A stretch of 64,000 nt of DNA from JBJHDF01 sp050486405 (GCA_050486405.1 JBJHDF010000006.1:62001-126000), one strand, 5' to 3'. Counted from the first letter of the stretch, positions 30,528 through 40,435 are shown. The notes: a model not told the origin generated them from the letters alone. Numbers and translations are program-made.

Positions 30528-31445
30528 ATGTCCGTATCGGCCGCCGCTGACATCCGGGAACTGTTGGCCAACAACCGGTTCCTGCGTCTGACCAACAGCC
30601 GCGAAGTCCTGCCAGACAGCGGCGGCGAAGGCCTGTCCCTGTTGCAATTGGCCACGGACCAGTGCCAGGCGCTGATCGCCCTGCAGGGGGGGCAACTGTT
30701 GACTTTTCAACCGCTGGGCAAACCGGACCTGCTCTGGCTCAGCCCCCGCTGCCAATTCACCCCCGGCAAGGCACTTCGCGGCGGCATACCCGTGTGTCTT
30801 CCCTGGTTCGGCCCCCACCCCAGCGACAAGAGCAAACCCCAGCACGGTTTCGCCCGTGTCAGCGACTGGACGCTCACCGACGCGGCGATGCTGGACGACG
30901 GGCGCTGCCGGATTGAACTGGTCCTGCAGAGCGAAGACCAACCTCTGTTTGCGCACCCGTTCACGGCTCGCCTGCAGTTACTGCTCGGCCGGGAGGTACA
31001 ATTGACGCTTTCAATCACCAACCGCGGGCAGGAAACCATGCCCTGCAGTTGGGCTCTGCACAGCTATTTTTCCGTTACGAATTCCGCCGCCGTCCGGGTA
31101 AGTGGATTGAAGCACAAAGTGTATCTGGACAATCTGAATAACCTGCAGCGGACAACACAGAATACAGATCTGACGTTTGATTCAGAAACCGATCGCCTGT
31201 TTACTCAAGTACACTCACCCATAGTCATAGAATCAGACCCACGCATTTTCATTACCCACCAAAATTGCCCCAGCGTAATCTGCTGGAATCCCGGTGCGCA
31301 AAAAGCTGCGGCCATTGAGGATATCGGCGTCAACAACGAACGACATTTTATCTGTGTGGAACGCGGTGCGGTAAAAGATGACGCTTGGCTCATCCTTCCG
31401 AATGAATGCAAAAGCGGTAAGGTGACTATTGCCGCTGTTGATTAG
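30528..31445 (+). CDS. yeaD: D-hexose-6-phosphate mutarotase (YeaD family)
   Basis: A 305-residue aldose-1-epimerase-type enzyme that interconverts alpha and beta hexose-6-phosphates. The family pattern is clear in LWLSPRCQFTPGKALRGGIPVCLPWFGPHP, with HGFARVSDW carrying a catalytic histidine and ALHSYFSV the second. The late ICWNPG and NERHFICVERGA follow. The ATG at 30528 was preferred; an in-frame TTG at 30504 is in the terminator-like hairpin. No neighbouring sugar genes are present. Confidence 0.92.
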   Translation: MSVSAAADIRELLANNRFLRLTNSREVLPDSGGEGLSLLQLATDQCQALIALQGGQLLTFQPLGKPDLLWLSPRCQFTPGKALRGGIPVCLPWFGPHPSDKSKPQHGFARVSDWTLTDAAMLDDGRCRIELVLQSEDQPLFAHPFTARLQLLLGREVQLTLSITNRGQETMPCSWALHSYFSVTNSAAVRVSGLKHKVYLDNLNNLQRTTQNTDLTFDSETDRLFTQVHSPIVIESDPRIFITHQNCPSVICWNPGAQKAAAIEDIGVNNERHFICVERGAVKDDAWLILPNECKSGKVTIAAVD

Positions 31446-31507
31446 CACGACACAATAATTTTTTACTTCATACGCACAAAATTTTCACGTTAAGAAAGTT
31501 AAATTCT

Positions 31508-31536
31508 CGATCAAAAAAGCACGCTGTGTTATAATG
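31508..31536 (+). promoter_or_regulatory. Promoter candidate for the multicopper oxidase gene
   Basis: TATAAT at 31531-31536 has TCGATC 17 bases upstream at 31508-31513 as a weak -35. It sits in an AT-rich gap (31446-31679) that stands out from the GC-rich neighbourhood. A leader of about 140 bases would precede the start codon. Confidence 0.45.
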
Positions 31537-31679
31537 TGGACCTGTGCTTAGCAGCCTTCATTGACTAGCTTTACACAAGAATAAAAAGACAGACAAACAA
31601 GAAAAAAATAAGCGTATCTTATCAATAAGTTGGCACATTCATAATACTCTACTAACCGCCAACATCGTGGGGTGAACCC

Positions 31680-33713
31680 ATGCGTCTTCTAAAGTATCAA
31701 TGGCCAAAATTGGCCCGTATCGCGCTGCGTAATCGTCAGGAAATTCGGAGAGCCCACTTTTCGCGCAGGGAAATGATGAAAATGGGACTATTGACCAGCT
31801 CTGGATTTTTGGTCATGAAAAAAGGTTTAAATGCGCATGCATTCAGACCACCCTGGTGGGAAGGTCGCTGTCGCTTCGAGGAGAGTCCGCCCACCGCTCC
31901 CTTTGTCGATCCCTTGGTGATACCGCCGGTACTGCCCGAGCGCGATCCCAACGTCGACCCAAGCTTTACCTTTTCTCCACCAGACACACAACCCAATCGT
32001 CATATCAATCCAGCCACCGGCATTCCCTTTGAAGGACGCAACCTGCCACATCAATTTCGCAATCGTTTTCCACCGCAAAAATTCTTTGCCACCCGCATGC
32101 GGCCGAACCCCAATGCAACTTTCAGCGACCACCCTGGCAATCTCAATGCCATAGGACCACAGCTAACATGGGGCTTCAATCTCGGTGGAGAAAATGCCGC
32201 GGATATGCCTTCTTCGCCCGGGCCCACTATCGTGACCCACTACGGCACACCAGTGTTGGTTCGCCGCTTCAATGAACTGGAAGTCCCCTGGGACGGATTC
32301 GGAGTGCCGGAGGTATCGACTCACCTGCACAACTTTCACTCGGGCCCGGACAGTGACGGTGGCCCCTGTGATCCGGTTTCGGGTGGATTCAGCACTGACC
32401 CTCTGGAGCAGGGCCGGTTTTTCTTCCCCGGTCAGTTCTACGACTATTTTTACACTATGGCCCGCGCCGGGTTTGACACCCCGCAACACAGCGCCACCGA
32501 CGGCGACATTCGGGAAACCCTCACCACCCTCTGGTACCACGACCATCGCGTTGATCACACGGCGGAGAATGTCTACAAAGGCCTCGCCGGTATGCATTTC
32601 ATATTCAATGACTTTGATACCGGGGATGAGAACACAGGCTTTCATCTGCCCAGCTTCCCCGACTTCGATATTCCCCTGGTGATAGCCGATCGACAGTTCA
32701 CCGACGAAGGGGAGTTCTGCTTTGATCTGTTTGAACAGGACGGGTGGCTGGGTGACAAGATGATCGTCAACGGTAAGATTCAGCCTTTCTTTGAAGTGAG
32801 CAAGCGCCGCTATCGCTTCCGGATTCTCGATGGCGGACCCTCGCGTTTCTACCGCCTGTTTCTAACCAACCCGGATAGCCCCGGCCAAAAGATTCCACTC
32901 TGGGCGATTACCACCACGGACGGCAATCTGTTGCCCAGGCCCCAGCGCATGATGAACGGCGTACCCCTGAGCGTGGCAGAGCGTGTGGACGTCATTATCG
33001 ACTTCAAGCTTATCTGGGATCACTTCGGTCATCCGGAAAGAATCTACCTGGAAAACCGGCTGGAACAAACTGACGGGCGCGGACCCGGCGACTTTGACAA
33101 CATTATGGACCCGCTTGAGGAGGGCGTCAGAAATGTAATGATGGAGTTTCGCCTGGTCGGCCCCAACAATGTCACGGACAACAGCTTTGACCCTGAGCCG
33201 GTGTCGCACCCGACTGTGGCCTGCAGTCCGGAAGACTGCTTCTTCCACCCCATCTGCCTACCCAATCTACCCACGGACAACAACCCCATTCCCGAGGACA
33301 ATATCCGCCTTACCCGCACCTTCCGGTTTGAGCGCGGTAACGGTATGTGGCAGATCAACAGCAAGTTCATCGATTGCACCGATTGGCGCTTCGCCTTTGA
33401 GCGCAACACCGCCGAACGCTGGATTCTGACCAATCATTCCGGCGGCTGGAAACACCCCATTCACATTCACACCGAGGAGTTTCGCATTATCAAACGCAAC
33501 GGTAAGAAGGTGAAATGCGGCGACCCAAGACTGGAGTTCGGACGTAAGGACGTGGTGTGGCTTGGGCACGGCGAAGACATCGAAATCGTTATCAGATTCC
33601 GTGATTTTCTCGGCACTTTTCCCATCCATTGCCACAATACTCTGCACGAGGATCACGCAATGATGTTGCTGTTCCAGATTGCCGAGCAGGGCGACAACAA
33701 CCCTGAGCCTTGA
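31680..33713 (+). CDS. Tat-type multicopper oxidase
   Basis: A 677-residue laccase-like enzyme expected to couple oxidation of a metal or phenolic substrate to reduction of oxygen. All four copper blocks are visible: HLHNFH (215-220), WYHDH (H287, H289), HPIHIH (592-597) and HCHNTLHEDHAM (650-661), with M661 as a likely axial type 1 ligand. A twin-arginine motif SRREMMK lies after a long N-region of about 27 residues, with possible cleavage near NAHA. GGGGTGA precedes the ATG. The SCO1 gene starts 10 bases after its stop. The substrate is unknown. Confidence 0.92.
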   Translation: MRLLKYQWPKLARIALRNRQEIRRAHFSRREMMKMGLLTSSGFLVMKKGLNAHAFRPPWWEGRCRFEESPPTAPFVDPLVIPPVLPERDPNVDPSFTFSPPDTQPNRHINPATGIPFEGRNLPHQFRNRFPPQKFFATRMRPNPNATFSDHPGNLNAIGPQLTWGFNLGGENAADMPSSPGPTIVTHYGTPVLVRRFNELEVPWDGFGVPEVSTHLHNFHSGPDSDGGPCDPVSGGFSTDPLEQGRFFFPGQFYDYFYTMARAGFDTPQHSATDGDIRETLTTLWYHDHRVDHTAENVYKGLAGMHFIFNDFDTGDENTGFHLPSFPDFDIPLVIADRQFTDEGEFCFDLFEQDGWLGDKMIVNGKIQPFFEVSKRRYRFRILDGGPSRFYRLFLTNPDSPGQKIPLWAITTTDGNLLPRPQRMMNGVPLSVAERVDVIIDFKLIWDHFGHPERIYLENRLEQTDGRGPGDFDNIMDPLEEGVRNVMMEFRLVGPNNVTDNSFDPEPVSHPTVACSPEDCFFHPICLPNLPTDNNPIPEDNIRLTRTFRFERGNGMWQINSKFIDCTDWRFAFERNTAERWILTNHSGGWKHPIHIHTEEFRIIKRNGKKVKCGDPRLEFGRKDVVWLGHGEDIEIVIRFRDFLGTFPIHCHNTLHEDHAMMLLFQIAEQGDNNPEP

Positions 33714-33723
33714 GAGGTGTAAC

Positions 33724-34437
33724 ATGAACAATGAACATGAAAACACAGGCCTTGAACGACGCAAACTGCTGGCAGGACTCGCCTTGTGGCCGCTGCTGGG
33801 CGCTGCCGGGGCCATGGCCAGCGACCGCGAGGCGACCCGACAACTGGGCAAGTCAGGAATGCGCAAGCTCGGCTTTTTACCGCAAAGGCTGGCGGCCCGA
33901 GAGCGGATGCGAAGGCTCAATCTGCACAATGTGGAACTGACCACGCACCGGGGAGCCAAGGTTCGCTTCTACGACGATCTGATCAAGGGACGCAAGGTGG
34001 CGATCAACTTTATGTACGCCACCTGCGACGGCATTTGCCTGCCCGTGACCACGAATCTGGTGGGCGTTCAGCGTCTGTTGGGCGATCGCGTAGGCCGCGA
34101 CATCTTTTTCTATTCCATTACCCTGAAACCGGAGGAGGATTCGCCTGCTGTGTTGCGCGACTATGCCCGGGCACGCGGCGTCGGGCCCGGCTGGGAGTTC
34201 CTGACCGGTCACCCCGCTGACATAGAAGCGCTGCGCATCGGCCTGGGATTCCGCTATACGGACCCCGAGGAGGATGCCGAGGTTTCCAATCACCTGGGGC
34301 ATGTACGCCTCGGGGTTGAGCCTCTGGCGCGCTGGGGGCACGCCGTTGCCCTGTCCCGGCCGGAACACATTTTGCGCTCGATGCGCTTCGAGTTTGATTC
34401 GCCGGTAGTGCGTAACGCCCCGGGTTTGGCCGCCTGA
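33724..34437 (+). CDS. SCO1/SenC copper chaperone with Tat-like signal
   Basis: A 237-residue thioredoxin-fold protein. The copper motif is C101-x3-C105 in ATCDGICLPVT and a late His (H190 or H193 in HLGHVRLG) completes the site. SCO proteins pass copper to, or reduce, copper enzymes; the adjacent multicopper oxidase is the likely client. The N-terminus LERRKLLAGLALWPLLGAAGA is a twin-arginine-type signal. GAGAGGTG precedes the ATG. The pair probably forms one operon. Confidence 0.9.
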   Translation: MNNEHENTGLERRKLLAGLALWPLLGAAGAMASDREATRQLGKSGMRKLGFLPQRLAARERMRRLNLHNVELTTHRGAKVRFYDDLIKGRKVAINFMYATCDGICLPVTTNLVGVQRLLGDRVGRDIFFYSITLKPEEDSPAVLRDYARARGVGPGWEFLTGHPADIEALRIGLGFRYTDPEEDAEVSNHLGHVRLGVEPLARWGHAVALSRPEHILRSMRFEFDSPVVRNAPGLAA

Positions 34438-34444
34438 AAGCAAT

Positions 34445-34474
34445 ATGGCCGACCCGGAGGTCCGGGTCGGCCAT
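34445..34474. terminator. Long hairpin between convergent SCO1 and mdh genes
   Basis: A 14-base perfect stem ATGGCCGACCCGGA with loop GG lies 7 bases past the SCO1 stop and 30 bases past the mdh stop on the other strand. No T-run follows, so it may act as a transcript-end stabiliser or a weak bidirectional terminator. Confidence 0.55.
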
Positions 34475-34503
34475 ACGATTGGCGGGTACCGCGCTGCTTA
34501 GTG

Positions 34504-35487
<984 letters not shown>

Positions 35488-35572
35488 GATAAATCTCCGT
35501 AGCTTCTGGGCACCCGGCCGTCAGAGGCACCCTGGGGTTATGGGAAGTTGGGATGCTGTCTTGTGACCCAAA

Positions 35573-35790
35573 TTTCGGACTTCGATTCCAGGAGCCGCGC
35601 CCGGGTATACCTTTCCTGGACTCGCCGTAAACCCATCCCTGGGGGCTCGAGCACAGCATTGCGGCAACTGCTCCTGCGTTGCTCTACCTCCTGCGTCCAT
35701 GCAGTCGCCCTGCTGCGCACGGTCCCGGAAAGGTATACCCGGCCCCGTCTTGTGCCAACCGGAAAGAACGGAACTCCGAAACTGAGTTGT
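35573..35790 (-). repeat. Modular palindromic repeat, copy A'
   Basis: The outer segments CAAATTTCGGACTTCG and CGGAACTCCGAAACTGAG resemble those of copy A. Inner arms CCGGGTATACCTTTCC and GGAAAGGTATACCCGG (around 35611 and 35731) are perfect partners, but the two bases next to the core differ on one side. On the minus strand the core has CCC-AGGGAT-GGG (35632-35643) and CTGC-ATGGAC-GCAG (35691-35704). It lies 80-300 bases upstream of mdh and its GGA strand is the mdh coding strand. Confidence 0.82.
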
Positions 35791-35869
35791 GAAACGCAGC
35801 TTGCCGGGCGGCTATTATAGGGAACTGGCGAAAAATTTCATCTCCAGCGCCGGCAAGTTGCTATTTATC

Positions 35870-36062
35870 TGGGTGCCAACCTCCTCAAACATCGGTACTT
35901 CGTACTCGCCAAAACAAAGCGCAGTATCAGCCGGCACAAGGGATTGGGGGACAGGGGTGTGAGACCGTCGCGCGCGGGAAGCGCGTGTAGAGCTTACAGG
36001 GATGTATTCACAGCGTGTCTCACACCCCTGTACCGCAAGCCCGTACCCATCTCCCTTACGAA
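35870..36062 (+). repeat. Modular palindromic repeat, copy D'
   Basis: The core at 35952-36030 is a base-for-base inverted duplicate of the 79-base core of copy D, 9 kb away. The flanks GGTGCCAACCTCC, ATCGGTACTTCG and TACCGCAAGCCCGT also match with few changes. The plus-strand hairpin is TAC-AGGGAT-GTA (35995-36006). Confidence 0.88.
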
Positions 36063-36065
36063 GCT

Positions 36066-36125
36066 CCCGCTACCGACTTCACTGGCCGACCACCTTAGTG
36101 GCACGCAAAACATTGCCACGTTAAT
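36066..36125 (+). repeat. Small hairpin-ended repeat, copy C3 (internally deleted)
   Basis: CCGACTTCACTGGCCGACCA and TTAGTGGCACGCAAA match one end of C1/C2. About 65 internal bases are missing, and the unit resumes at CCACGTTAA near the dUTPase stop. It follows copy D' as C2 follows E. Confidence 0.6.
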
Positions 36126-36133
36126 GGGTCCGC

Positions 36134-36775
36134 TCAGAGATCGATCTTCCGATAACGCTCGCTCAGGGCGGTGTATAGGTCATCCTTGAAGGATTCTCGG
36201 CTGGCGTCCAACTGGCTGGCCACTTCCACCAGGTGTTCGTTGTCCTCCCGACCGTCGTGCCAGAGCTTGCGGTAGCTGCCGTCCTTGTAGCCGTGATCCT
36301 GACGGAAGAAGTTGAGCACGTTCTTGCCCACATAACCGCGATAGAGGGCATCGAAGGAAAGATCCACGCCCGCCATCAGACGCCCGAACAGGTCCAGGTG
36401 AAACTGCCGGTCGGCCAGTGTTGCGGCGGCAAATGCCTCCAGATCCAGACGAAAATCCGGTTGCTCGGTGGCCACCACCAGTTCCCGTTGCACGCGCTGC
36501 ACCAAGGCAGCCAGGGGCTCGCCGCCCTGCAGCAGTATGCTCAGGCCGAAGTGCCAGATATCGATCAGTTCCAAAGCCACCTGCTCGGTATCCGGCGCCT
36601 GCTTTTTCCACCACTTCCAACCGTAGTGATCCATGAGTTCGGCGCATTCCACCCAGATGGCGCGATACCACTCGAAGCCCTGCTGGCGCCAGTGGTCATT
36701 GACGCGGCTGTTCATCCGGTCCTGCAGATCCAGCATGACGCGCAGTTGTTGGGCGCCGGGTTTGCTTGTGGTCAT
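36134..36775 (-). CDS. Dimeric (all-alpha) dUTP diphosphatase
   Basis: A 213-residue helical protein of the all-alpha NTP pyrophosphatase group that hydrolyses dUTP to dUMP and PPi. The acidic metal site is visible in WVECAELMDHYGWKWWKK (ExxE-like) and ALELIDIWHF (ExxD). The late GYVGKNVLNFFRQDHGYKDG and KLWHDGREDNEHL are typical. The ATG at 36775 has AAGGA 8 bases upstream; an earlier TTG at 36790 is within that site. It follows tatD by 11 bases. Confidence 0.9.
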   Translation of the reverse strand: MTTSKPGAQQLRVMLDLQDRMNSRVNDHWRQQGFEWYRAIWVECAELMDHYGWKWWKKQAPDTEQVALELIDIWHFGLSILLQGGEPLAALVQRVQRELVVATEQPDFRLDLEAFAAATLADRQFHLDLFGRLMAGVDLSFDALYRGYVGKNVLNFFRQDHGYKDGSYRKLWHDGREDNEHLVEVASQLDASRESFKDDLYTALSERYRKIDL

Positions 36776-36786
36776 GGTGGATTCCT

Positions 36787-37578
36787 TCAATGCGGCAAAT
36801 GCTGTTTCGCCAGGGGAAACAGCCGGTAAAAGTTTTCCGTGGTCTGGCGGGCCAGTTCCTCGAAGCTGACGCCGCGCACCTGAGCGACGAACTCCGCCAC
36901 CTCGCGCACGTAGCGGGGCTCATTGGGTTTACCCCGGTAGGGCACAGGCGCCAGGTAAGGGGAGTCGGTTTCCACCAGCAGGCGATCGGCGGGCAACCGC
37001 CGGGCCACATCCCGCAACTGCTCGGCGTTCTTGAAGGTCACTATACCGGACAGGGACACGTAGTAGTTGAACTCCAGTGCCCGGCGGGCCATGTCCCAAT
37101 CTTCGGTAAAGCAGTGCAGCACGCCGGCGTGCTCGCGGCTGCCGTGGGCCTCGATCAAGGCCAGGGTGTCTTCCCGGGCTTCCCGGGTGTGCACTACCAC
37201 TGGCAGACCCAGTTCGGCACCCACCCGCAGATGCAGGGCGAAGCTCTCCTGCTGCAGGGCCTTGCTCTCGGTCTCGTAGTGGTAATCCAGGCCGGTTTCA
37301 CCCAGGGCCACCACCTTGGGCTGACGCGCCCACTGCGCCAGTTGTTCGGCGCTGGCGGTGCCCTGCTGCACGTCGCAGGGATGCACACCCACGGACGCCA
37401 CCACCGTCGGGTGGTCCCGGGCTATATCGATCACGGTCTGAATATTGTCCAGGCTGATGCCGATGCAGAGCATCTGCTGGATGCCCCGCTGATGGGCGGC
37501 GGCCACGGCGGCGGACAGGTCGCCGTTGTAGGGCTCCAGTTTCAACCGGTCCAGATGGCAGTGGGAATCGACAAGCAT
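36787..37578 (-). CDS. TatD-family metal-dependent hydrolase (YcfH-like)
   Basis: A 263-residue TIM-barrel hydrolase with metal ligands in DSHCHLD, GVHP, GETGLDYHY, HTREA, HCFTED and ETDSPYLAP. Relatives act as DNases or editing deacylases; the substrate here is not known. Gene order pilZ-tatD is conserved in pseudomonad-like genomes. A terminator lies between it and pilZ, so it may have its own promoter. Confidence 0.93.
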   Translation of the reverse strand: MLVDSHCHLDRLKLEPYNGDLSAAVAAAHQRGIQQMLCIGISLDNIQTVIDIARDHPTVVASVGVHPCDVQQGTASAEQLAQWARQPKVVALGETGLDYHYETESKALQQESFALHLRVGAELGLPVVVHTREAREDTLALIEAHGSREHAGVLHCFTEDWDMARRALEFNYYVSLSGIVTFKNAEQLRDVARRLPADRLLVETDSPYLAPVPYRGKPNEPRYVREVAEFVAQVRGVSFEELARQTTENFYRLFPLAKQHLPH

Positions 37579-37590
37579 GAAAACCAGTCC

Positions 37591-37620
37591 TGGAATTGAA
37601 AAAGCTGGAATTGAAAAAGC
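37591..37620. repeat. Perfect 15-base tandem duplication upstream of tatD
   Basis: TGGAATTGAAAAAGC occurs twice head to tail, at 37591-37605 and 37606-37620. The second unit contributes the T-run of the minus-strand terminator at 37617-37637. It adds a second T-run, so it may have arisen by slippage. Confidence 0.75.
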
Positions 37621-37637
37621 CAGGTCCCGCCTGGCTT
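37614..37637 (-). terminator. Intrinsic terminator after pilZ
   Basis: On the minus strand AAGCCAGG-CGGGA-CCTGGCTT is followed by TTTC, giving a perfect 8-base stem and a T-run. It lies 29 bases after the pilZ stop and about 35 bases before tatD, so it should end most holB-pilZ transcripts. Confidence 0.75.
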
Positions 37638-37665
37638 GTAATAGTTCTGAACCCGGGGCAGAGGT

Positions 37666-38016
37666 TTACATAGTATGGGTGGGACGCTCGGAATCCAGGG
37701 AGCCTGCCAGGTAGGTCTCGATTTTACTGGTGGCGGTGTTGTCACTTTCGTTGAACTGCACGCCAATGCCAGCAGCGCGGTTGCCCTGGGCCCCCCGGGG
37801 AGTGACCCAGACCACTTTGCCCGCCGCAGGGATTTTTTCCGGCTCGTCCATCAGATTGAGCAGCAGAAACACTTCATCGCCCAATTTGTAACTTTTGTTG
37901 GTGGGGATAAAGAGGCCGCCATTGGCCACATAGGGCATATAGGCAGCGTAGAGCACCGCCTTGTCCTTGATGGTCAGAGAGAGTATGCCGTTGCGGGCAC
38001 CGCCACCTGCTTGCAT
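37666..38016 (-). CDS. pilZ: PilZ domain protein (type IV pilus assembly PilZ)
   Basis: A 116-residue PilZ protein between holB and tatD, the place of pilZ itself in pseudomonads, where it is needed for type IV pilus assembly. Segments LSLTIKDKAVLYAAYMPYVANGGLFIPT and GVQFNESDN are visible. The canonical cyclic-di-GMP RxxxR motif is not evident, as in PilZ proper. The ATG at 38016 has AGGGTGG upstream and is preferred over a GTG at 38025. Confidence 0.9.
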   Translation of the reverse strand: MQAGGGARNGILSLTIKDKAVLYAAYMPYVANGGLFIPTNKSYKLGDEVFLLLNLMDEPEKIPAAGKVVWVTPRGAQGNRAAGIGVQFNESDNTATSKIETYLAGSLDSERPTHTM

Positions 38017-38110
38017 GGGAACCACCCTTAATCGCTATTCAGTCTGTTCACTCTCAATGATAGCCCAACCGGACGCCCTTGTCGCCCCCGGGTGTCGGGC
38101 ACACCGGGCC

Positions 38111-39106
38111 CTATCTGCGAACCCTGGCCAGCGCCTGCCAGCCCAGCAACAACTCTTCCAGCAGCAGCTGTTTGTTGGGATTGGCGCCGCTGCACAGTTG
38201 TTGCCGGCTGAGCAGCAGCTTTTCCGCAAAGCGGTGCAGCAGGGACGCCGGAAAACCGGACAGGGACGCCTCCAACTCACCGGCAACCTGGTCCGGTCGC
38301 TCTCCTCCCACCCGCCAACGGGCCAACTGATGCAGCCAATCCACCCACCAGTCCAGTGCCACGCCAAGGTCATCTTTACCCCATCGTCCGGCCAGAACAA
38401 TGGCAGAGCCACGGCCCTGGGCAAGCAGGCCCAGCGCGTCCAGCCATTGCTGGCGCCGCTCCAGCGTGTCGCCAGCAAGCAGTGACAGCGCCTTCAGGGG
38501 CAGGCCACGGGCCAAGTCCAGCAGGGACTCAGCCCGACTGCCGTCATTGCCCACCAGAGGTTTTAGCCAGGGCAGCACCTGGTCCCGGGGCGGCACTCCC
38601 AGCATCTGCACCTGGCAGCGACTGCGCACCGTGGCCATGACTGCTCCCGGGTTGTGACTGATCAGAATCAGATGGGTGCCCGCCGCCGGCTCTTCCAACC
38701 CCTTGAGCAGAGCGTTGGCGGCGTTGGCGTTCATGGCCTCGGCGGGCTCCAGCAACACCAGCTTGCGCCCGCCCTGCTGGGCGGTCTTGCCGAGAAAATC
38801 CACCAGTTGGCGGACATTGTCCACGAGGATTTTCCTGCCCACCTCTTCCGGCTCCAGTACCAGCAGATCCGGGTGGGTGCCGGCCCGGTTCAGGTCGCAG
38901 GTGTGGCAGCGGCCACAGGCCGCGCCCACCACCGGCGCGCGACAGAGCAGCCACTGGGCCAGCGCCATACCCAGATGCCGCTTGCCGGTGCCGGCCGCGC
39001 CGGCCAGCAGCAGGGCGTGGGGCAGACGATCGCTGTCCAGGTTGCGCTCCAGGCGCTGCCACAGGTTTTGCTGCCAGGGGTAGGGCAAAGCGGGAAAGTC
39101 ACTCAT
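38111..39106 (-). CDS. holB: DNA polymerase III subunit delta'
   Basis: A 331-residue clamp-loader subunit. The nucleotide-binding loop is LLLAGAAGTGKRHLG, zinc cysteines lie in AACGRCHTCDLNRAGTHPD, and the SRC motif is in VRSRCQV. The C-terminal collar domain follows. In relatives tmk is directly upstream, but here a plus-strand gene separates them. Confidence 0.94.
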   Translation of the reverse strand: MSDFPALPYPWQQNLWQRLERNLDSDRLPHALLLAGAAGTGKRHLGMALAQWLLCRAPVVGAACGRCHTCDLNRAGTHPDLLVLEPEEVGRKILVDNVRQLVDFLGKTAQQGGRKLVLLEPAEAMNANAANALLKGLEEPAAGTHLILISHNPGAVMATVRSRCQVQMLGVPPRDQVLPWLKPLVGNDGSRAESLLDLARGLPLKALSLLAGDTLERRQQWLDALGLLAQGRGSAIVLAGRWGKDDLGVALDWWVDWLHQLARWRVGGERPDQVAGELEASLSGFPASLLHRFAEKLLLSRQQLCSGANPNKQLLLEELLLGWQALARVRR

Positions 39107-39262
39107 CGGCCAGCATTCACCATCAGGTTACAGAAGCAGAAGCTTACCAAGTGATTGCCAGTTTTGCGACGCGGACCTGCGAACTGCTGCCCGGAGACAG
39201 GAAAAATAGGCCCCGCACGGCTACAGTGAAAAGAGCAGCGCTTCTCAACCCGCGAGGTACCC

Positions 39263-40435
39263 ATGACCAAAGCCCGGACACTGCTTCTCCTGGCGTCCCT
39301 GATCCTCCCGCCCTCGGTTCACTGTGTCAATGCCGGCGAGCTGGGTGGTGGCACCCTCACCGCACTGTCCGGCGCCGGCTACAGTGTTGGCGATCACCGG
39401 ACCAGTGTCCTGATCAATCCCGCGGCTGCGGGGGTTCATCGCCCCGGCAGTCACTTTACTGCGGGCCTTAACGGCAGCGGCAGCCTGGCGGAACGGGACG
39501 ATTTTCTGGACCGTATCGACGACCTGATCGATTACCTGGAATACCTGCAGACGCTAACACTGCAGGATCTGGAGCCGGGCATGGCCGACGAAGCCATCAG
39601 CTATCTGCGCAGCGTCGAGGACAAATCCGCACGCTTGCGTGGCGACGCCAGCCTGGTACTGAGTTTTCCCAACCCAATGCTGTCCGCAGCGCCCTACTAC
39701 CGCATTCGCGGCGATCTGGGAATCATTGCCCTGGTGGAGGCAAGCGACTATGACCTGATCGAAAACGCCATCCACTCCCCCTTCTACCCCGATGATATGG
39801 ACTCGTCCATTCTGGTACAGGGACATATTACCCAGGAATTTGGCGTGGCACTGGCCCGATCGCTGCCGCTGGGGCCAAACGGCCGGGTGACTGCCGGCCT
39901 GACGCCGCGCTACGTGCACGTGGAGAATTTCGCCTATTCCGCCACCGTGGCCAATTACGTGGAAGACGAATTCGAACAGACCGAGTACACCCGCAGCAGC
40001 AGTCATCTCAATCTGGATGTCGGTTTTACACATAGACACGGTGGGCTGCGCACAAGCCTTACACTGACCAACCTTCTGCGCCAGAATCTGACCACCGCTG
40101 ACCACCAACACCTGGCCATCAGAACCCAGGCCACCACCGCTGTCGGCTACGTTGCCCCCCTGTTCTCCCTGGAGGCAGCGCTGGACCTGAACGCGGTGCC
40201 GGACTTCGCCAGCGGCGAGGACAGTCAGCTGCTGAGGCTCGGCGCGGAGCTGACGCCCCTGCCCTGGCTGCATCTGCGGGCGGGAGTGTTGCGGGAACTC
40301 AGGGACAGTCGGGATGACAGTTTCTCCCTGGGATTTGGTGTTTCACCGGGCGACAGATTCTTTCTGGATATGGCCCTGCTCAGCGGGGATCGCAGCTCGG
40401 CCGGTGTGGCACTCGGGCTGGGGGTCAGCTTCTAG
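39263..40435 (+). CDS. TraF-like (F-plasmid TraF_2 type) outer-membrane barrel protein
   Basis: A 390-residue exported protein with signal peptide LLLLASLILPPSVHCVNA. The start of the mature part, SGAGYSVGDHRTSVLINPAAAG, is typical of TraF_2-type proteins, and the rest shows amphipathic strands ending in a C-terminal F (LGLGVSF), as expected for a barrel. Despite the family name no conjugation genes are nearby. It sits on the plus strand between holB and tmk and shares a 4-base CTAG overlap of stop codons with tmk. Confidence 0.7.
   Translation: MTKARTLLLLASLILPPSVHCVNAGELGGGTLTALSGAGYSVGDHRTSVLINPAAAGVHRPGSHFTAGLNGSGSLAERDDFLDRIDDLIDYLEYLQTLTLQDLEPGMADEAISYLRSVEDKSARLRGDASLVLSFPNPMLSAAPYYRIRGDLGIIALVEASDYDLIENAIHSPFYPDDMDSSILVQGHITQEFGVALARSLPLGPNGRVTAGLTPRYVHVENFAYSATVANYVEDEFEQTEYTRSSSHLNLDVGFTHRHGGLRTSLTLTNLLRQNLTTADHQHLAIRTQATTAVGYVAPLFSLEAALDLNAVPDFASGEDSQLLRLGAELTPLPWLHLRAGVLRELRDSRDDSFSLGFGVSPGDRFFLDMALLSGDRSSAGVALGLGVSF

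Noticed and set aside
39263..40435. TraF-like gene as part of a conjugative element
   Set aside because: No other transfer, relaxase or integrase genes are nearby, and the flanks are conserved housekeeping genes.
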